From Pararhizobium sp. (lineage in GTDB: Bacteria; Pseudomonadota; Alphaproteobacteria; Rhizobiales; Rhizobiaceae), in assembly GCA_030655075.1 (NCBI GenBank), contig JAURWE010000066.1, forward strand, positions 117,498-181,497: a DNA stretch of 64,000 bases, given 5' to 3'. Position 1 is the first letter of the stretch. Each line of letters opens with the position of its first letter. Both the position numbers and the translations under genes were made by a program. Below, piece by piece: positions 16,140 through 25,363 of the stretch. The notes below the pieces were generated by a model, which was given only the letters and a program-made list of their open reading frames with translations, did no database searches and was not told the DNA's origin.

Positions 16140-16979
16140 TCAGGCCTTCAGGGCCGCGACATTGTCTTTCGCGTAGGCCGCGAGCGAACGCGGTGGCGCG
16201 CCTGTCAGTTTTTCGACACCGTCGCTGATGACGGCCGTCCAGCCCTGCCGCACAGGGTAGAAGATCGAAGCCAAAAAGCTGGCATAGGCTTCGGGCACAC
16301 CGGCGCCCGTCAGCATGCCGATGAAGGCCGCATCCTCGACTGGCGTATAGGCCACCGTCTTGCCGGTCACGGTGCTGATGATATCAGCTGCCTGCCCATA
16401 GCCGAGCGCTTCCGGTCCCGTCAGGTTGATCGCCTGACCGTCGAAGGCGTTTGTGGTCAGCGCCCCGGCGATGCTGGCGGCGATGTCGCGGGCATCGATG
16501 AAGCTGGTCTTGCCGTCACCGGCCGGCACCGCGATCGTGCCGTGGCGCACGCCGTCCAGCCAGTAGCTGTGAAAATTGTCGGAAAACCAGTTCGGCCGCA
16601 CGATGACGAAGGGCGTGCCGGCCTTTTCGAGGAACAGCTCGACCTGCCGGTAGGGAATGCTGTCATCGGCGTCGACGCCGAGCACGGTCATCAGCACGAC
16701 CTTGATCTTGCGCTCTGCGGCAGCGGTGATGACAGGGGTCAGAAGTCCGACCGGGTCGAGATAACCGCCCGGCGCGATGACAAAAATCCGGTCGACGCCG
16801 TCAAGTGCGGCCGCATAGGTGGCGCGGTCGCCATAGTCGAACGCCACGGCCTCGGCGCCCGCAACCGGGCTCGCCTTGCGCGTCGCTGCCTTGACGTTTT
16901 CGCCTTTGGCCACCAGTGCCGCCACGACCTTGGCTCCGATCGTGCCGCCGGCGCCGAGAACCAGAATTTTATCCGTCAT
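16140..16979 (-). CDS. NmrA/atypical SDR family NAD(P)-binding protein
   Basis: 279-residue atypical short-chain dehydrogenase of the NmrA-like/QOR2-type group. The Rossmann glycine motif is ILVLGAGGTIGAKVV (GxxGxxG) at the N-terminus, then VAFDYGDRATYAAALDGVDRIFVI and VRPNWFSDNFHSYWL. The Tyr-x3-Lys pair of classical SDRs is absent. These proteins act as quinone oxidoreductases or redox sensors. The ATG at 16979 is favoured because AGGAG sits six bases upstream. It is divergently transcribed from an HxlR regulator, a very common pairing that implies repression by that regulator. Confidence 0.85.
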   Translation of the reverse strand: MTDKILVLGAGGTIGAKVVAALVAKGENVKAATRKASPVAGAEAVAFDYGDRATYAAALDGVDRIFVIAPGGYLDPVGLLTPVITAAAERKIKVVLMTVLGVDADDSIPYRQVELFLEKAGTPFVIVRPNWFSDNFHSYWLDGVRHGTIAVPAGDGKTSFIDARDIAASIAGALTTNAFDGQAINLTGPEALGYGQAADIISTVTGKTVAYTPVEDAAFIGMLTGAGVPEAYASFLASIFYPVRQGWTAVISDGVEKLTGAPPRSLAAYAKDNVAALKA

Positions 16980-16990
16980 ATCCATCTCCT

Positions 16991-17039
16991 ATGGTTTCGT
17001 TTGGAAACTATGTTAGTAATGGAAACCAGATACCGTTTC
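16991..17039. promoter_or_regulatory. Candidate HxlR operators in the divergent promoter
   Basis: Two dyads of the same half-site lie between the divergent genes: ATGGTTTC (16991-16998) with GAAACTAT (17004-17011), 7 of 8 matching, and GGAAAC (17021-17026) with GTTTC (17035-17039). The regular GTTTC/GAAAC spacing suggests a dimeric winged-helix regulator, presumably the HxlR protein encoded next to it. Confidence 0.5.
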
Positions 17040-17135
17040 GGATTTTTGCTGTAAAGAAGGCACTTTCCGGTGACGTGGTCACCTCGCGGTAACCCTATAG
17101 GGGGACTTCTCGGGTGGGATTTGAAGGAGCAGATG

Positions 17136-17492
17136 ATGCAATATGATGTCTACATGGCCAGCTGCCCGACGCGCATGGTCATCGACCGGCTGGCCGAAAA
17201 GTGGGCCGTGCTGGTGCTCGGCCGCCTCGGCCGCGAACCGGTGCGCTTCAACCAGCTGCGCCGGGAGATCGACGGCGTCTCGCAAAAGGTCCTGTCGCAG
17301 GTGCTGAAAAAGCTGGAGCGCGACGGCCTCGTCCGCCGTCAGGTCTTTGCCACCGTGCCGGTCACGGTGGAATATTCGATCACGCCGCTCGGCCAGACCC
17401 TGACCTCGACCATCGCGGCTCTGACCCACTGGGCGGAAACCAACATCGAAGCGGTGCTGGCCGCGCAGAAGGATTACGATCAGGCGGCGTGA
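17136..17492 (+). CDS. HxlR family winged-helix transcriptional regulator
   Basis: 118-residue MarR-like regulator of the HxlR family. Family marks are the N-terminal Cys in MASCPTRMVIDRLAEKWAVL, RFNQLRREIDGVSQKVLSQ (recognition helix), LKKLERDGLVRRQVF and VEYSITPLGQTL (wing). Single conserved Cys11 can sense quinones or aldehydes in relatives. Two adjacent ATGs (17133 and 17136) follow AAGGAG; the second has the better six-base spacing. It probably represses itself and the divergent NmrA-type gene. Confidence 0.9.
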   Translation: MQYDVYMASCPTRMVIDRLAEKWAVLVLGRLGREPVRFNQLRREIDGVSQKVLSQVLKKLERDGLVRRQVFATVPVTVEYSITPLGQTLTSTIAALTHWAETNIEAVLAAQKDYDQAA

Positions 17493-17504
17493 AGCGGCAG
17501 GCGC

Positions 17505-18539
17505 TTAAAAATCCGCGCCGATCGACGAAAACAGCGTCCTGTATTTGCCCGCCACGTCATCCCACGTGTGTTTGGCGGCCACACGCCACCCTTTTTCCAT
17601 CAGCTCGGCCCGCAGATCCGCGTCCTCGACCAGCCGGACAATGCCGGCGGCGATGTCATCCACCGAATAAGGATCGACCAGAAGCGCCGCATCCTCGGCG
17701 ATTTCCCGGGTGGCGGTCAGGGCGGCAGTCAGCACCGGCGTGCGGCAGCTCATCGCCTCGATGATCGGGATGCCGAAGCCCTCATAGAGCGAGGGAAACA
17801 GAAAGGCCGTGGCGCCGGCCATCAGCGGGCCGATCTGGTCTTCCTCGACATAGCCGATGAATTTTGTCCGTGGCACCTCGGGCACGGCGTCCGGCGTGCC
17901 GAAGACATGGCTGCGGTCGGGGTTGCCGGAGACCACCAGCTGAATATCATCGGGCAGCTGTTTCTGCGCCACGGCCCAGGCCTGCAGTGTGCGGGTCAGG
18001 TTCTTGCGTTTGTCGGCGGTCGCCTGCAGCAGCACATAGGTGCAGGGCAGCGACAGGGCCGCCCGCACCGCCGCGATATCGGCCTCCGCGTAAGCGCGAA
18101 AATGGCTGCTGACGCCATTGCCGATCACATCGATCCGCTCAGTGGCAATGCCAAGCGTCTCGGCGATGCGCAACCGCGAGAATTCCGACACCGTCACCAC
18201 CCGCGTCGCCCGCCGCACCAGCGGCGGCAAAAGGTTCTTGTAGAGTTTGACGAAGGAGCTGGAAAAAAACTCTGGCAGGTCGAGAAAAGCCACATCGTGC
18301 AGCGTCACCACCTGTTGCGTCTTGATCACCGGCCCGGTTGCCGAGGGCGACCAGAGCAGCTTGCCGAAGGTCCGTGCCGGCAGGACCGTCTGTTCCCAGA
18401 GATGCGCCTTGATGCCGCTCAAGGGCTGCGACGGCGCGATGCGCTCGATCTCGGGCAGCCGGTCGAGGATTTCGATGGCGGCGCGCTGCTGTCCACCGAT
18501 CTTGAGGCCGGTCACCCGGGCATTCGCCACAACCTTCAT
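17505..18539 (-). CDS. GT4-type glycosyltransferase
   Basis: 344-residue glycosyltransferase of the GT-B fold, GT4 family. The acceptor domain begins KVVANARVTGLKIGGQQRAAIEIL. The donor-sugar domain carries YVLLQATADKRKNLTRTL, TKFIGYVEEDQIGPLMAGA and the EX7E motif in FPSLYEGFGIPIIEAMSCRTPVL. Retaining transfer of a nucleotide-activated sugar, probably for a surface polysaccharide, is inferred; neither donor nor acceptor can be read. The ATG at 18539 has GGAG seven bases before it. It converges on the HxlR gene with only 12 bases between and stands apart from any polysaccharide cluster. Confidence 0.88.
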   Translation of the reverse strand: MKVVANARVTGLKIGGQQRAAIEILDRLPEIERIAPSQPLSGIKAHLWEQTVLPARTFGKLLWSPSATGPVIKTQQVVTLHDVAFLDLPEFFSSSFVKLYKNLLPPLVRRATRVVTVSEFSRLRIAETLGIATERIDVIGNGVSSHFRAYAEADIAAVRAALSLPCTYVLLQATADKRKNLTRTLQAWAVAQKQLPDDIQLVVSGNPDRSHVFGTPDAVPEVPRTKFIGYVEEDQIGPLMAGATAFLFPSLYEGFGIPIIEAMSCRTPVLTAALTATREIAEDAALLVDPYSVDDIAAGIVRLVEDADLRAELMEKGWRVAAKHTWDDVAGKYRTLFSSIGADF

Positions 18540-18600
18540 CAGCACTCCACCACGCCACACATTTGAGGATGCGCCGAGATATAGGCGGCGGCGGTGTAGT

Positions 18601-19539
18601 TTATCTTAACGCAATGGGCGCTGTCGTCCCCTGCCGACCCCGCCCAACGTATTGCCGGGGCGAGCAGCCCATGACCCGTTTGAACGCGGTGCTGAAGGCG
18701 GCCTCCGAAAGGTAGCCGAGCGATGGCGCGATGATCGAGATCGGGTCTTTCGACGTTTCCAGCCGGTCCCCGGCCAGAAGCATGCGCCAGTGGGCGACAT
18801 AGCCCATCGGCGAGGTTCCAACCGTCTCCTTGAACCGCTGCGCGAAACTCGAGCGCGACATGCCGGCCCGCGACGCCAGCGCCTGCAGCGTCCAGCGCTG
18901 CGCCGGATCGTCGTGAATGGCGTTGATCGCCACGCTCATCTGCCGATCTGAGAGTGCAAACAGCCAGCCGGTGCCGCTGGTCGATCCGTCGCGCATGTGG
19001 CGTCGCAGCGCATGGATCAGCATCATGTGGGCGAGGTGCTGGACGACCAGAAAGCCGCCCGGCTGCGGGTCGCGCATTTCCTGCATCATCCGTTCCACCG
19101 ACCAGCGCAGCGCCGCCTTGTCGGCCTCGTCGCGGATGTGCACCACCGGCGGCAGCATCTTCAACAGAATATCCGCATGGCTGCCGGAAAGGCCGAAGCG
19201 GTTGCTGACGACACTGAAATCGCCGCCGCCATTGAGGAGCGCCACCCCGCCCTTGCGGGCTGCGCCGAAGATCGCCGAAGCCTCCGTCATCGGCAGCGAA
19301 AGGTCGCTTGCCAGCTGGAAAGACCGGCCACCCGGCAGCAGAAAACAGTCGCCGGCGGCAAGGCGCACCGGCGTCTCGACGCCTTCGACCGACAGAAGGC
19401 AGGTGCCGGACACGACCGCACAGCTCTTGATGCCCTGCTGCACCGGAAACTGGATCGCCCAGTCGCCGCCGGCCTCGAGACCGGCAGACAGGTAATTGTG
19501 CGGCTTCAGCAGCGACAGAACGTTTGACAGCGGATCCAT
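18601..19539 (-). CDS. AraC family transcriptional regulator (cupin_6 type)
   Basis: 312 residues. The N-terminal ~190 residues are a cupin-type AraC ligand-binding domain (GDWAIQFPVQQGIKSCAV, LAAGDCFLLPGGRSFQLA). The C-terminal ~100 residues carry the double helix-turn-helix: WTLQALASRAGMSRSSFAQRF and ISIIAPSLGYLSEAAFSTAFK, ending GCSPRQYV. It is divergent from an SDR-family gene 126 bases away, the pattern of AraC/cupin_6 regulators that control an adjacent oxidoreductase in response to a small aromatic or carbonyl compound. The effector is unknown. Confidence 0.9.
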   Translation of the reverse strand: MDPLSNVLSLLKPHNYLSAGLEAGGDWAIQFPVQQGIKSCAVVSGTCLLSVEGVETPVRLAAGDCFLLPGGRSFQLASDLSLPMTEASAIFGAARKGGVALLNGGGDFSVVSNRFGLSGSHADILLKMLPPVVHIRDEADKAALRWSVERMMQEMRDPQPGGFLVVQHLAHMMLIHALRRHMRDGSTSGTGWLFALSDRQMSVAINAIHDDPAQRWTLQALASRAGMSRSSFAQRFKETVGTSPMGYVAHWRMLLAGDRLETSKDPISIIAPSLGYLSEAAFSTAFKRVMGCSPRQYVGRGRQGTTAPIALR

Positions 19540-19665
19540 GGGGTTTTCCGGACGATTGAAAAGATATGACGGACGTTACAGCATAGACCGTCTTTTCTCC
19601 AGAGCCTATTTTAGCCTCACTGCTGACGCACCCGCTGCGCGGCTCATAAGAACAGGAGACATGTC

Positions 19666-20556
19666 ATGCGCGTTTTTGTCACCGGAGCCACCGGCTTCGT
19701 CGGATCGGCCGTCGTCCAGGAACTGCGTCAGGCAGGCCATCAGGTCCTTGGCCTTGCCCGCTCGGAGGCTTCGGCGGCGGCCCTCGTTGCCGCCGGCGTG
19801 GAAGTCCACCGGGGTGATCTGGAGGATCTCGACAGCCTGCGCAACGGCGCGTCCTCGGCCGATGCCGTCATCCACACCGGCTTCAACCATGATTTCTCGC
19901 GCTTCAAGGAAAGTTGCGTCGCCGACGGGCTGGCGATCGAGGCCATGGGTGCTGCGCTCGAAGGCACCGGCAAGCCGCTGATCGTTACCTCGGGCACCGG
20001 CCTCCTGACCAAGGGCGGCATCGCCACCGAGAGCACGGAGCCTGCCTATGGCCCAGCGGTGCCCCGCGTCTCCGAGCAGGCGGCGCTGGCCTTTGCGACA
20101 CGCGGCGTGCGCGTCTCCATTGTCCGGCTTCCCCCGTCGACGCACGGCGATGGCGACCACGGCTTTGTGCCGCTCCTGATCGGCATCGCCCGCAACAAGG
20201 GGTCGGCCGCCTATATCGGCGAGGGGCTCAACCATTGGCCGGCCGTGCACCGGTTCGATGCCGCCAGCCTCTATCGTCTCGTGCTGGAAAACGGCACCGC
20301 CGGCACCCGCTACCATGCGGTGGCGGAAGAAGGCATTCCCTTCCGCGACATCGCCGCCGTCATCGGCCGCCGCCTCGGCCTGCCGGTGGTCAGCAAGTCG
20401 GTGGAAGAGGCGGGCGAGCACTTCGGCTGGTTCACCCATTTTGCCGGCATCGACAACCGGGCGTCGAGCCAGAAGACCTGCGAGGATCTCGGCTGGCAGC
20501 CAACCCGGCCCGGCCTGATCGAAGACCTCGACCGTCCCGTCTATTTCGAGGCATGA
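19666..20556 (+). CDS. SDR family NAD(P)-dependent oxidoreductase (extended type)
   Basis: 296-residue extended SDR resembling NAD-dependent epimerase/dehydratases. The cofactor motif is VFVTGATGFVGSAVV (GxxGxxG) followed by GDLEDLDSLRNG (adenine-binding Asp) and VIHTGFNHDFSRF. The usual YxxxK tetrad is not evident at the expected position, where PAYGPAVPRVSEQAA occurs, so the mechanism may differ from classical SDRs. Late segments YHAVAEEGIPFRDIAAVIG and LGWQPTRPGLIEDL are typical of this subfamily. CAGGAG lies nine bases before the ATG. Its divergent AraC neighbour probably controls it. Confidence 0.88.
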   Translation: MRVFVTGATGFVGSAVVQELRQAGHQVLGLARSEASAAALVAAGVEVHRGDLEDLDSLRNGASSADAVIHTGFNHDFSRFKESCVADGLAIEAMGAALEGTGKPLIVTSGTGLLTKGGIATESTEPAYGPAVPRVSEQAALAFATRGVRVSIVRLPPSTHGDGDHGFVPLLIGIARNKGSAAYIGEGLNHWPAVHRFDAASLYRLVLENGTAGTRYHAVAEEGIPFRDIAAVIGRRLGLPVVSKSVEEAGEHFGWFTHFAGIDNRASSQKTCEDLGWQPTRPGLIEDLDRPVYFEA

Positions 20557-20667
20557 ACATCGCCGGAAATGCCGCTGCCCAAGCGGCGGCATTTCCGCTA
20601 GCCGGATCGGCTTCCGGTCCGAGCGACCTTTAATTTTATCTTAAAAAGTAAATCCTAATGTTTCGAG

Positions 20668-22338
20668 ATGTTCATAATCTCCAGAGTCCTGTTTGTTTTT
20701 GTCTGCATGGCTGGCCTCACAGCCCATACGCTGACGGGATTTCTTGCGGATCTGCTGGGCGCCGCCGGTTTGCATGCGGTGTATGCTATCGATGTTGCCC
20801 TTGATTTTGTCCTGATATCGCGCATAGGCGTTCTTCCCGCCGCCGATGTGCTGGCGGTCCTGACCTTCGTCTTTCCGTTGGCGGTCTACCGTTCGGCGGC
20901 TGGGGAAGCTACCCTCGCTTCACGTCTGGCGGGCGGTTCGGCCAGCCGGAAGGGAAGGGCGTTACGCCGTCGCAGGATGGCGGTTGGCGTGACCGATGGC
21001 GGGGCGGAGACCGTGCCTGTCCGCACCGCAGTCGCCGGTTTGCTTGCGGAGATCCGCAACGGCATCCGGCATGACAACCAGCTGCATTTCGACGATAGGC
21101 AGCCGTCCTTGGCCGTGCGCCTGGCACCGCAGATCCCCATCCGCGACCACGCCGATCCGCAAAGCTGGCTGGGCGGCGAGCCGCGCATGTCACCCGATGT
21201 CGCCTGGCCCGAGATCGACGGGTGCCCGGCCTATTTTCTGGCGCAGATCGACTGCGCCAGCCTTCCGAGTGACCTGTGGGACGGCAGCGGCCCGCGCCAT
21301 GGCTGGCTCGCCTTCTTCGTCCATCCCAAAAGCACGAAAACCTGTGTCCTGCATCTGGATCGACGGGGGCCGGCGCGGACGGGACCGGAGCCGGTGGCAT
21401 ACAGCTGGTTCGATCCGCTGCGCCCCGAACTGCTTTCCGGCATGCACATCCTCGCACCGCCCCGCTGGCCGGTGGACCTCGTTGCTGCGGGCTCTGATCA
21501 GGCCGGTCCGCACCGGACGGCCAAAGCCAGAAGTGCCGCCATCTCCGCGCGGCATGATGCCGGTTACGATCTGGCAGCGCCGGAAAACCAGCCCTTCGAC
21601 TGGCCGTCGGTGCTATCAATGCTGCAGATGATGGAGACGCGTCTGGCAGCGAGCCTTGCCAGAACCCCAGATGTCATCTCCCGTCATCGTGACCGGCTGG
21701 AATGCCTGCTCCGCGATCTGCCCGCCACCAAGGCAAGCAGGAGCGCCTTTCAAAAGGAGGCTGATTTTTTGGCTGTGCTGATCAAGGCCTCGGAAGAGGC
21801 ACGGGCCATGCTGGAACATGCCGTTGTCCGCGCCGGGGAAATCGCTGCGCTGGGCCGTGATCTTGCCGTCCGCGTGCCGTTTTCACCCGGGGCACTTGCA
21901 CCGGTCATGGAAGGGTTGCAGGCCATAGAGCTCATGACCATGCGCCGTCCGGCCGCTCAGGCAGGCGCCAGCCTGCTCGAGACTGGAACGATACCGCTGA
22001 CGGTCCATTCGCCCCTGTCGAATCTCTGGGTGAATGACTTCGATAGTGTCAGGCGCGACAGCGCCAAGCGCGCCTATTGCACCGCGCCGGAGGCCTTGCC
22101 TTTGCCGGTGCGCCTCAATCTCGAAGCGCTCTGGCGTGACGAGGCGGACCATGAGGTGGCCGTGATGGGCGGCGATCGCGACGCCTCTCCGGACAGCGAT
22201 GTGACCCTGCTCGAACTGCCCTATAGCAACCTCATGGGCTGGATGTTCGGCCATGTCGAAAACCTGTCCTTCACCATCAAACGCTCCGACCTTGCGGCCG
22301 GAACGTTCGACAATGTGACGGCGCAGTTCGTCGGCTGA
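20668..22338 (+). CDS. DUF1963 domain-containing membrane-anchored protein
   Basis: 556 residues. Two or three hydrophobic helices at residues 1-75 anchor the protein; a basic stretch (RLAGGSASRKGRALRRRR) follows. The middle carries the YwqG-like DUF1963 fold (WLGGEPRMSPDVAWPEIDG, PAYFLAQIDCASLP, HGWLAFFVHP) and a second half shows DUF1963-like closing elements (NLMGWMFGHVENLSF). DUF1963 has no known function. The combination with N-terminal membrane helices is less usual than the soluble ~270-residue form. The ribosome site is poor; an ATG at 20707 is possible. It is 111 bases after the SDR gene. Confidence 0.75.
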   Translation: MFIISRVLFVFVCMAGLTAHTLTGFLADLLGAAGLHAVYAIDVALDFVLISRIGVLPAADVLAVLTFVFPLAVYRSAAGEATLASRLAGGSASRKGRALRRRRMAVGVTDGGAETVPVRTAVAGLLAEIRNGIRHDNQLHFDDRQPSLAVRLAPQIPIRDHADPQSWLGGEPRMSPDVAWPEIDGCPAYFLAQIDCASLPSDLWDGSGPRHGWLAFFVHPKSTKTCVLHLDRRGPARTGPEPVAYSWFDPLRPELLSGMHILAPPRWPVDLVAAGSDQAGPHRTAKARSAAISARHDAGYDLAAPENQPFDWPSVLSMLQMMETRLAASLARTPDVISRHRDRLECLLRDLPATKASRSAFQKEADFLAVLIKASEEARAMLEHAVVRAGEIAALGRDLAVRVPFSPGALAPVMEGLQAIELMTMRRPAAQAGASLLETGTIPLTVHSPLSNLWVNDFDSVRRDSAKRAYCTAPEALPLPVRLNLEALWRDEADHEVAVMGGDRDASPDSDVTLLELPYSNLMGWMFGHVENLSFTIKRSDLAAGTFDNVTAQFVG

Positions 22339-22342
22339 CGGC

Positions 22343-23302
22343 TTATGCAGACAGCTTCAGCCCGATACCCCAGGGGTCGATCAGCGACACCGTCTCGCCG
22401 CTGCGGGTGGTCGCCACCTGCAGTTCGTCCAGCTTCGCCAGCGCCGTCTGCATCTTGGCCTTGTCGTTGAAACGCACCGTGTAGTCGGCAAGGCCGGTCA
22501 TGTCGGCGCTGCGTTTCGGCTGGTTGCGGCTGTTCCAGACATTGGCGCCGACATGGTGGTGATACTTGCCGGACGCAAAGAAGGTTGCCCCCGGATACCG
22601 CGCCATGACGTCGAGGCCGAGCACGTTCTGGAAGAAATCATCGGCTTCAGGGATATCCGAGACCTGCAGGTGGATATGGCCGATCGTGGTGCCGTCGGCA
22701 GCGCCGCCCCAGGGCTCCTTGGACGACTCGTCGTAGAGTTTCTGCAGGTCGAGCCCAAGCGTCGCCATCTTCACCATGCCGTCGGACTGCATCTTCCAGT
22801 CCTCGCGCGGCCGGTCGCGATAGACCTCGATGCCGTTGCCCTCGGGGTCGTCGAGATAGATCGCTTCCGAGACCAGATGGTCAGACGCGCCGGTCAGCGC
22901 GATATTGTTTTGCGCCACATGCGCCAGCCAGTGGCCGAGCTCCTTGCGATCCGGCATGAGGAAGGCCGTGTGGAAGAGTCCGGGTGCATTGCGCGGTGCC
23001 TTTCTGGCGGTGCTGTCCGTGGTCAGCGTCAGAAGCGGCCGGCCGGAGACACCGAGCGTCTCGCCGCTGGCCGAGCTTTCCATCGGCGACAGGCCGAGCG
23101 CCTTCTGGTACCAGCCCGACATCATCGGCAGGTCGTAGACCGTCAGGTGTGAATGATCGACATAGGCAGGCATGTTGACGGCATGGGTGGGCGAGGCGAT
23201 GGTCATGGCTGTCGTTCCTGCGTGAGCGGCGGTGGCACTGCCACTGGCGAGAAGCCCTGCAGCCGACAGTTTCAGAAAATCCCGTCTGTCGACTGTGGTC
23301 AT
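22343..23302 (-). CDS. Tat-exported VOC (glyoxalase/dioxygenase-like) protein
   Basis: 319 residues. The N-terminus VDRRDFLKLSAAG is a textbook twin-arginine motif, followed by a hydrophobic stretch and AHA cleavage site. Two paired VOC modules follow: DHSHLTVYDLPMMSGWYQKALGL with DDPEGNGIEVYRDRPR, and GHIHLQVSDIPEADDFFQNVLGLDV with YHHHVGANVWNSRN, resembling the CatE catechol-2,3-dioxygenase-like group. The position expected for the last metal ligand of module two reads DPWGIGLKL with no glutamate, so metal binding may be altered. GGAG lies eight to nine bases before the ATG at 23302. It converges on the DUF1963 gene with four bases between. Confidence 0.82.
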   Translation of the reverse strand: MTTVDRRDFLKLSAAGLLASGSATAAHAGTTAMTIASPTHAVNMPAYVDHSHLTVYDLPMMSGWYQKALGLSPMESSASGETLGVSGRPLLTLTTDSTARKAPRNAPGLFHTAFLMPDRKELGHWLAHVAQNNIALTGASDHLVSEAIYLDDPEGNGIEVYRDRPREDWKMQSDGMVKMATLGLDLQKLYDESSKEPWGGAADGTTIGHIHLQVSDIPEADDFFQNVLGLDVMARYPGATFFASGKYHHHVGANVWNSRNQPKRSADMTGLADYTVRFNDKAKMQTALAKLDELQVATTRSGETVSLIDPWGIGLKLSA

Positions 23303-23413
23303 TGCATCATCTCCGGTCACGCTGTTCGTGTTTCTTCTCACCGAATATGGCCGTAGGCAATCGTTCACGAAAGACGTGGAATTGACGATTTACTGTTCGG
23401 GAAATGTTGACGA

Positions 23414-24787
23414 TCAGCCGTTGCCGAAGATGGCGTCGAACGCCTCCTGCGTCTTTGCCCCGAAACCGCCATCGACCGGACCATTGTAGATGTTCTGGTC
23501 GGCGAGCCGTTTCTGCAGCGCCTTGCGGAAGGGCAGCGACCAGCCCTCCTGGTTGTCGCGCATCTGGTCGCGGGTGAACTGCACCCCGGCCCGGAGCGCC
23601 TTTTCGATCCAGACGGCGGCCTCCTTCGGGTTCGCCTTCACGCCCAGCCCCTTGTCATACATATTGCCGATATTGTTGAGCGAGGTGAGGTCGCCGCCGT
23701 CCGCCGCCCGGCGATAGTAGTCGAGCGCCTGGGCATAGTCCTGCGGCTTGCCTTCGCCGGTCTCGTAGGCAAAGCCGATATTCAACAGCGAGGTGACATT
23801 GCCGCCGTCGGCCGCCAGCTGGTAGAGCCGCATCGCCTCGTCGATGTTCTTGTCGGTGCCGAACCCGTTGTAGATCATATAGCCGAGGCTGTTCTGCGCA
23901 TCCGCATGGTTGAGATCGACGGCCTTGTGCAGATATTCCAGCGCCTTCGGATAGTCGACCGGCCCGCCGACGCCATTCAGCAGCACGCCGCCGGCATTGG
24001 TCAGCCCGTGCACGTTGCCGGCCTCGGCTGCCTTGATGTACCATTCGCGCGCTTTGGCGATGTCCTGCGGCACGGTGCGGCTGGTTTCCAGAATGTAGCC
24101 CGCGTCGTTCATCGCCCGCGCATTGCCGCGATCGGCGCCCTTGATGTACCAGTCGAGCGCCACCGCGTCGCTTTCCGGCACGCCGCGGCCGTAATCGTAG
24201 AAATAACCGATGTTGAACATCGCCCAGGCATTGTTCTTCGCGGCCGCCTGCATGTACCAGTTCAACGCCTGCGATGTGTCGGCCTCGACGCCGCGGCCGT
24301 TGTCGTAGGCATAGCCGACAGCCGCTGCCGCCGCCGCATAGCCTTTCTCGGCCGCCTCCTTGTAGAGCGCCAGCGCGGTGACGAGATCGCCGCCCTTTTC
24401 GTCGGCGCGGCCGAGCTGGAACGTGTAGCGCAGGGTGGCGGGATCGCGCAGCCGGGCCGCGTTGCAGGCAGCCTTGGCCGAAACGGCGTCGATCGAATCG
24501 AAATCCACGGGCGTTACCGTATCCGGCCGCTCGTCGTCGAGCGGATCGGCGGCGGCCACATCGCAGGCGTCCGTGGAGGCGCTGGCCTTCACCCGCGTCT
24601 CGACCTTGCCGACCGCGCCGGCGCTGCGCGTATCGGAGGCCGGAGGCGCGGAGTAGGGCACCGAACTTTCCGCCATCGGCGCGTTCGCCTGCGCCAGCAC
24701 CGCCAGCGGCTGCAGCAGCACGGCACCCAGCCCGGCCACGGTTGCATGAAGGAAATTTAAGGACCGTTCCGATTGTTTTTTGCGCAT
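23414..24787 (-). CDS. Exported Sel1-repeat protein with C-terminal peptidoglycan-binding-like segment
   Basis: 457 residues. A signal sequence (hydrophobic 11-32, ending VLAQA) and a low-complexity linker are followed from about residue 110 by eight or so 36-residue Sel1-like TPR repeats (for example AAAVGYAYDNGRGVEAD, AMFNIGYFYDYGRGVPE, SLGYMIYNGFGTD, NIGNMYDKGLGVKAN). The last 60 residues (FRKALQKRLADQNIYNGPVDGGFGAKTQEAFDAIFG) resemble a PG_binding_1 fold. Such proteins, including ExoR/PodJ relatives, act as periplasmic scaffolds. It is divergent from the universal stress gene. Specific partner unknown. Confidence 0.82.
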   Translation of the reverse strand: MRKKQSERSLNFLHATVAGLGAVLLQPLAVLAQANAPMAESSVPYSAPPASDTRSAGAVGKVETRVKASASTDACDVAAADPLDDERPDTVTPVDFDSIDAVSAKAACNAARLRDPATLRYTFQLGRADEKGGDLVTALALYKEAAEKGYAAAAAAVGYAYDNGRGVEADTSQALNWYMQAAAKNNAWAMFNIGYFYDYGRGVPESDAVALDWYIKGADRGNARAMNDAGYILETSRTVPQDIAKAREWYIKAAEAGNVHGLTNAGGVLLNGVGGPVDYPKALEYLHKAVDLNHADAQNSLGYMIYNGFGTDKNIDEAMRLYQLAADGGNVTSLLNIGFAYETGEGKPQDYAQALDYYRRAADGGDLTSLNNIGNMYDKGLGVKANPKEAAVWIEKALRAGVQFTRDQMRDNQEGWSLPFRKALQKRLADQNIYNGPVDGGFGAKTQEAFDAIFGNG

Positions 24788-24940
24788 CTTCGCCCCACTT
24801 CAGTATGACCACCGATTGAAAAACTGCTCCTGAAAACTGCAAGCGGCAGTTTGACCGATCGGCGCCGCAAGACAAGCGGGAAACGCGGCCTCCGATCCGC
24901 CAAAATCGGACCCGTTGCCGCAGAGCAAAGGATGAAAGCC

Positions 24941-25363
24941 ATGTTTTCGAAGATCGTCGTGCCTGTCGCCATGGATCATCTCGACCGTGGCGAAAAAAGC
25001 CTGTCCCAGGCGGCCCGCCTGCTCGAAGCCGGCGGCGAAATCATCCTTCTGAATATCGTCGAAGACATGATGCCCTATGTGCAGGGCTATATGGTTGCCG
25101 ATTTCCCGCTCGACATGCTCGAGACCTCGCGCCGGGTGGCGCTGGAGCGGTTGACGGAGCTGAAACAGAACTCCGGCATCGACTGCCGGCTTGAAATCAG
25201 GCTCGGTGGTGCCGCAGGCATGATCTGCGGTTTCGCCCAAGATGAAAAGGCCGATCTCGTCATCATCGCCTCGCACCGGCCGGGCCTCAGCGATTATTTC
25301 CTCGGCTCCACCACCGAGCGCGTCGCCCGCCATTGCAAATGCTCGGTGCTGGTCGAGCGCTGA
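24941..25363 (+). CDS. Universal stress protein (UspA family)
   Basis: 140-residue single Usp domain. FSKIVVPVAMDHLDRGEKSL starts the fold, ILLNIVEDMMPYVQGYM follows, and the ATP-binding signature G-2x-G-9x-G-S/T is visible in ASHRPGLSDYFLGSTTERVARH followed by CSVLVER. This places it in the ATP-binding class. I start at the ATG at 24941 with AAAGGA eight bases upstream. No FNR-type box was recognised. Two copies of a palindromic repeat begin at its last bases (25362-25470). Confidence 0.92.
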   Translation: MFSKIVVPVAMDHLDRGEKSLSQAARLLEAGGEIILLNIVEDMMPYVQGYMVADFPLDMLETSRRVALERLTELKQNSGIDCRLEIRLGGAAGMICGFAQDEKADLVIIASHRPGLSDYFLGSTTERVARHCKCSVLVER

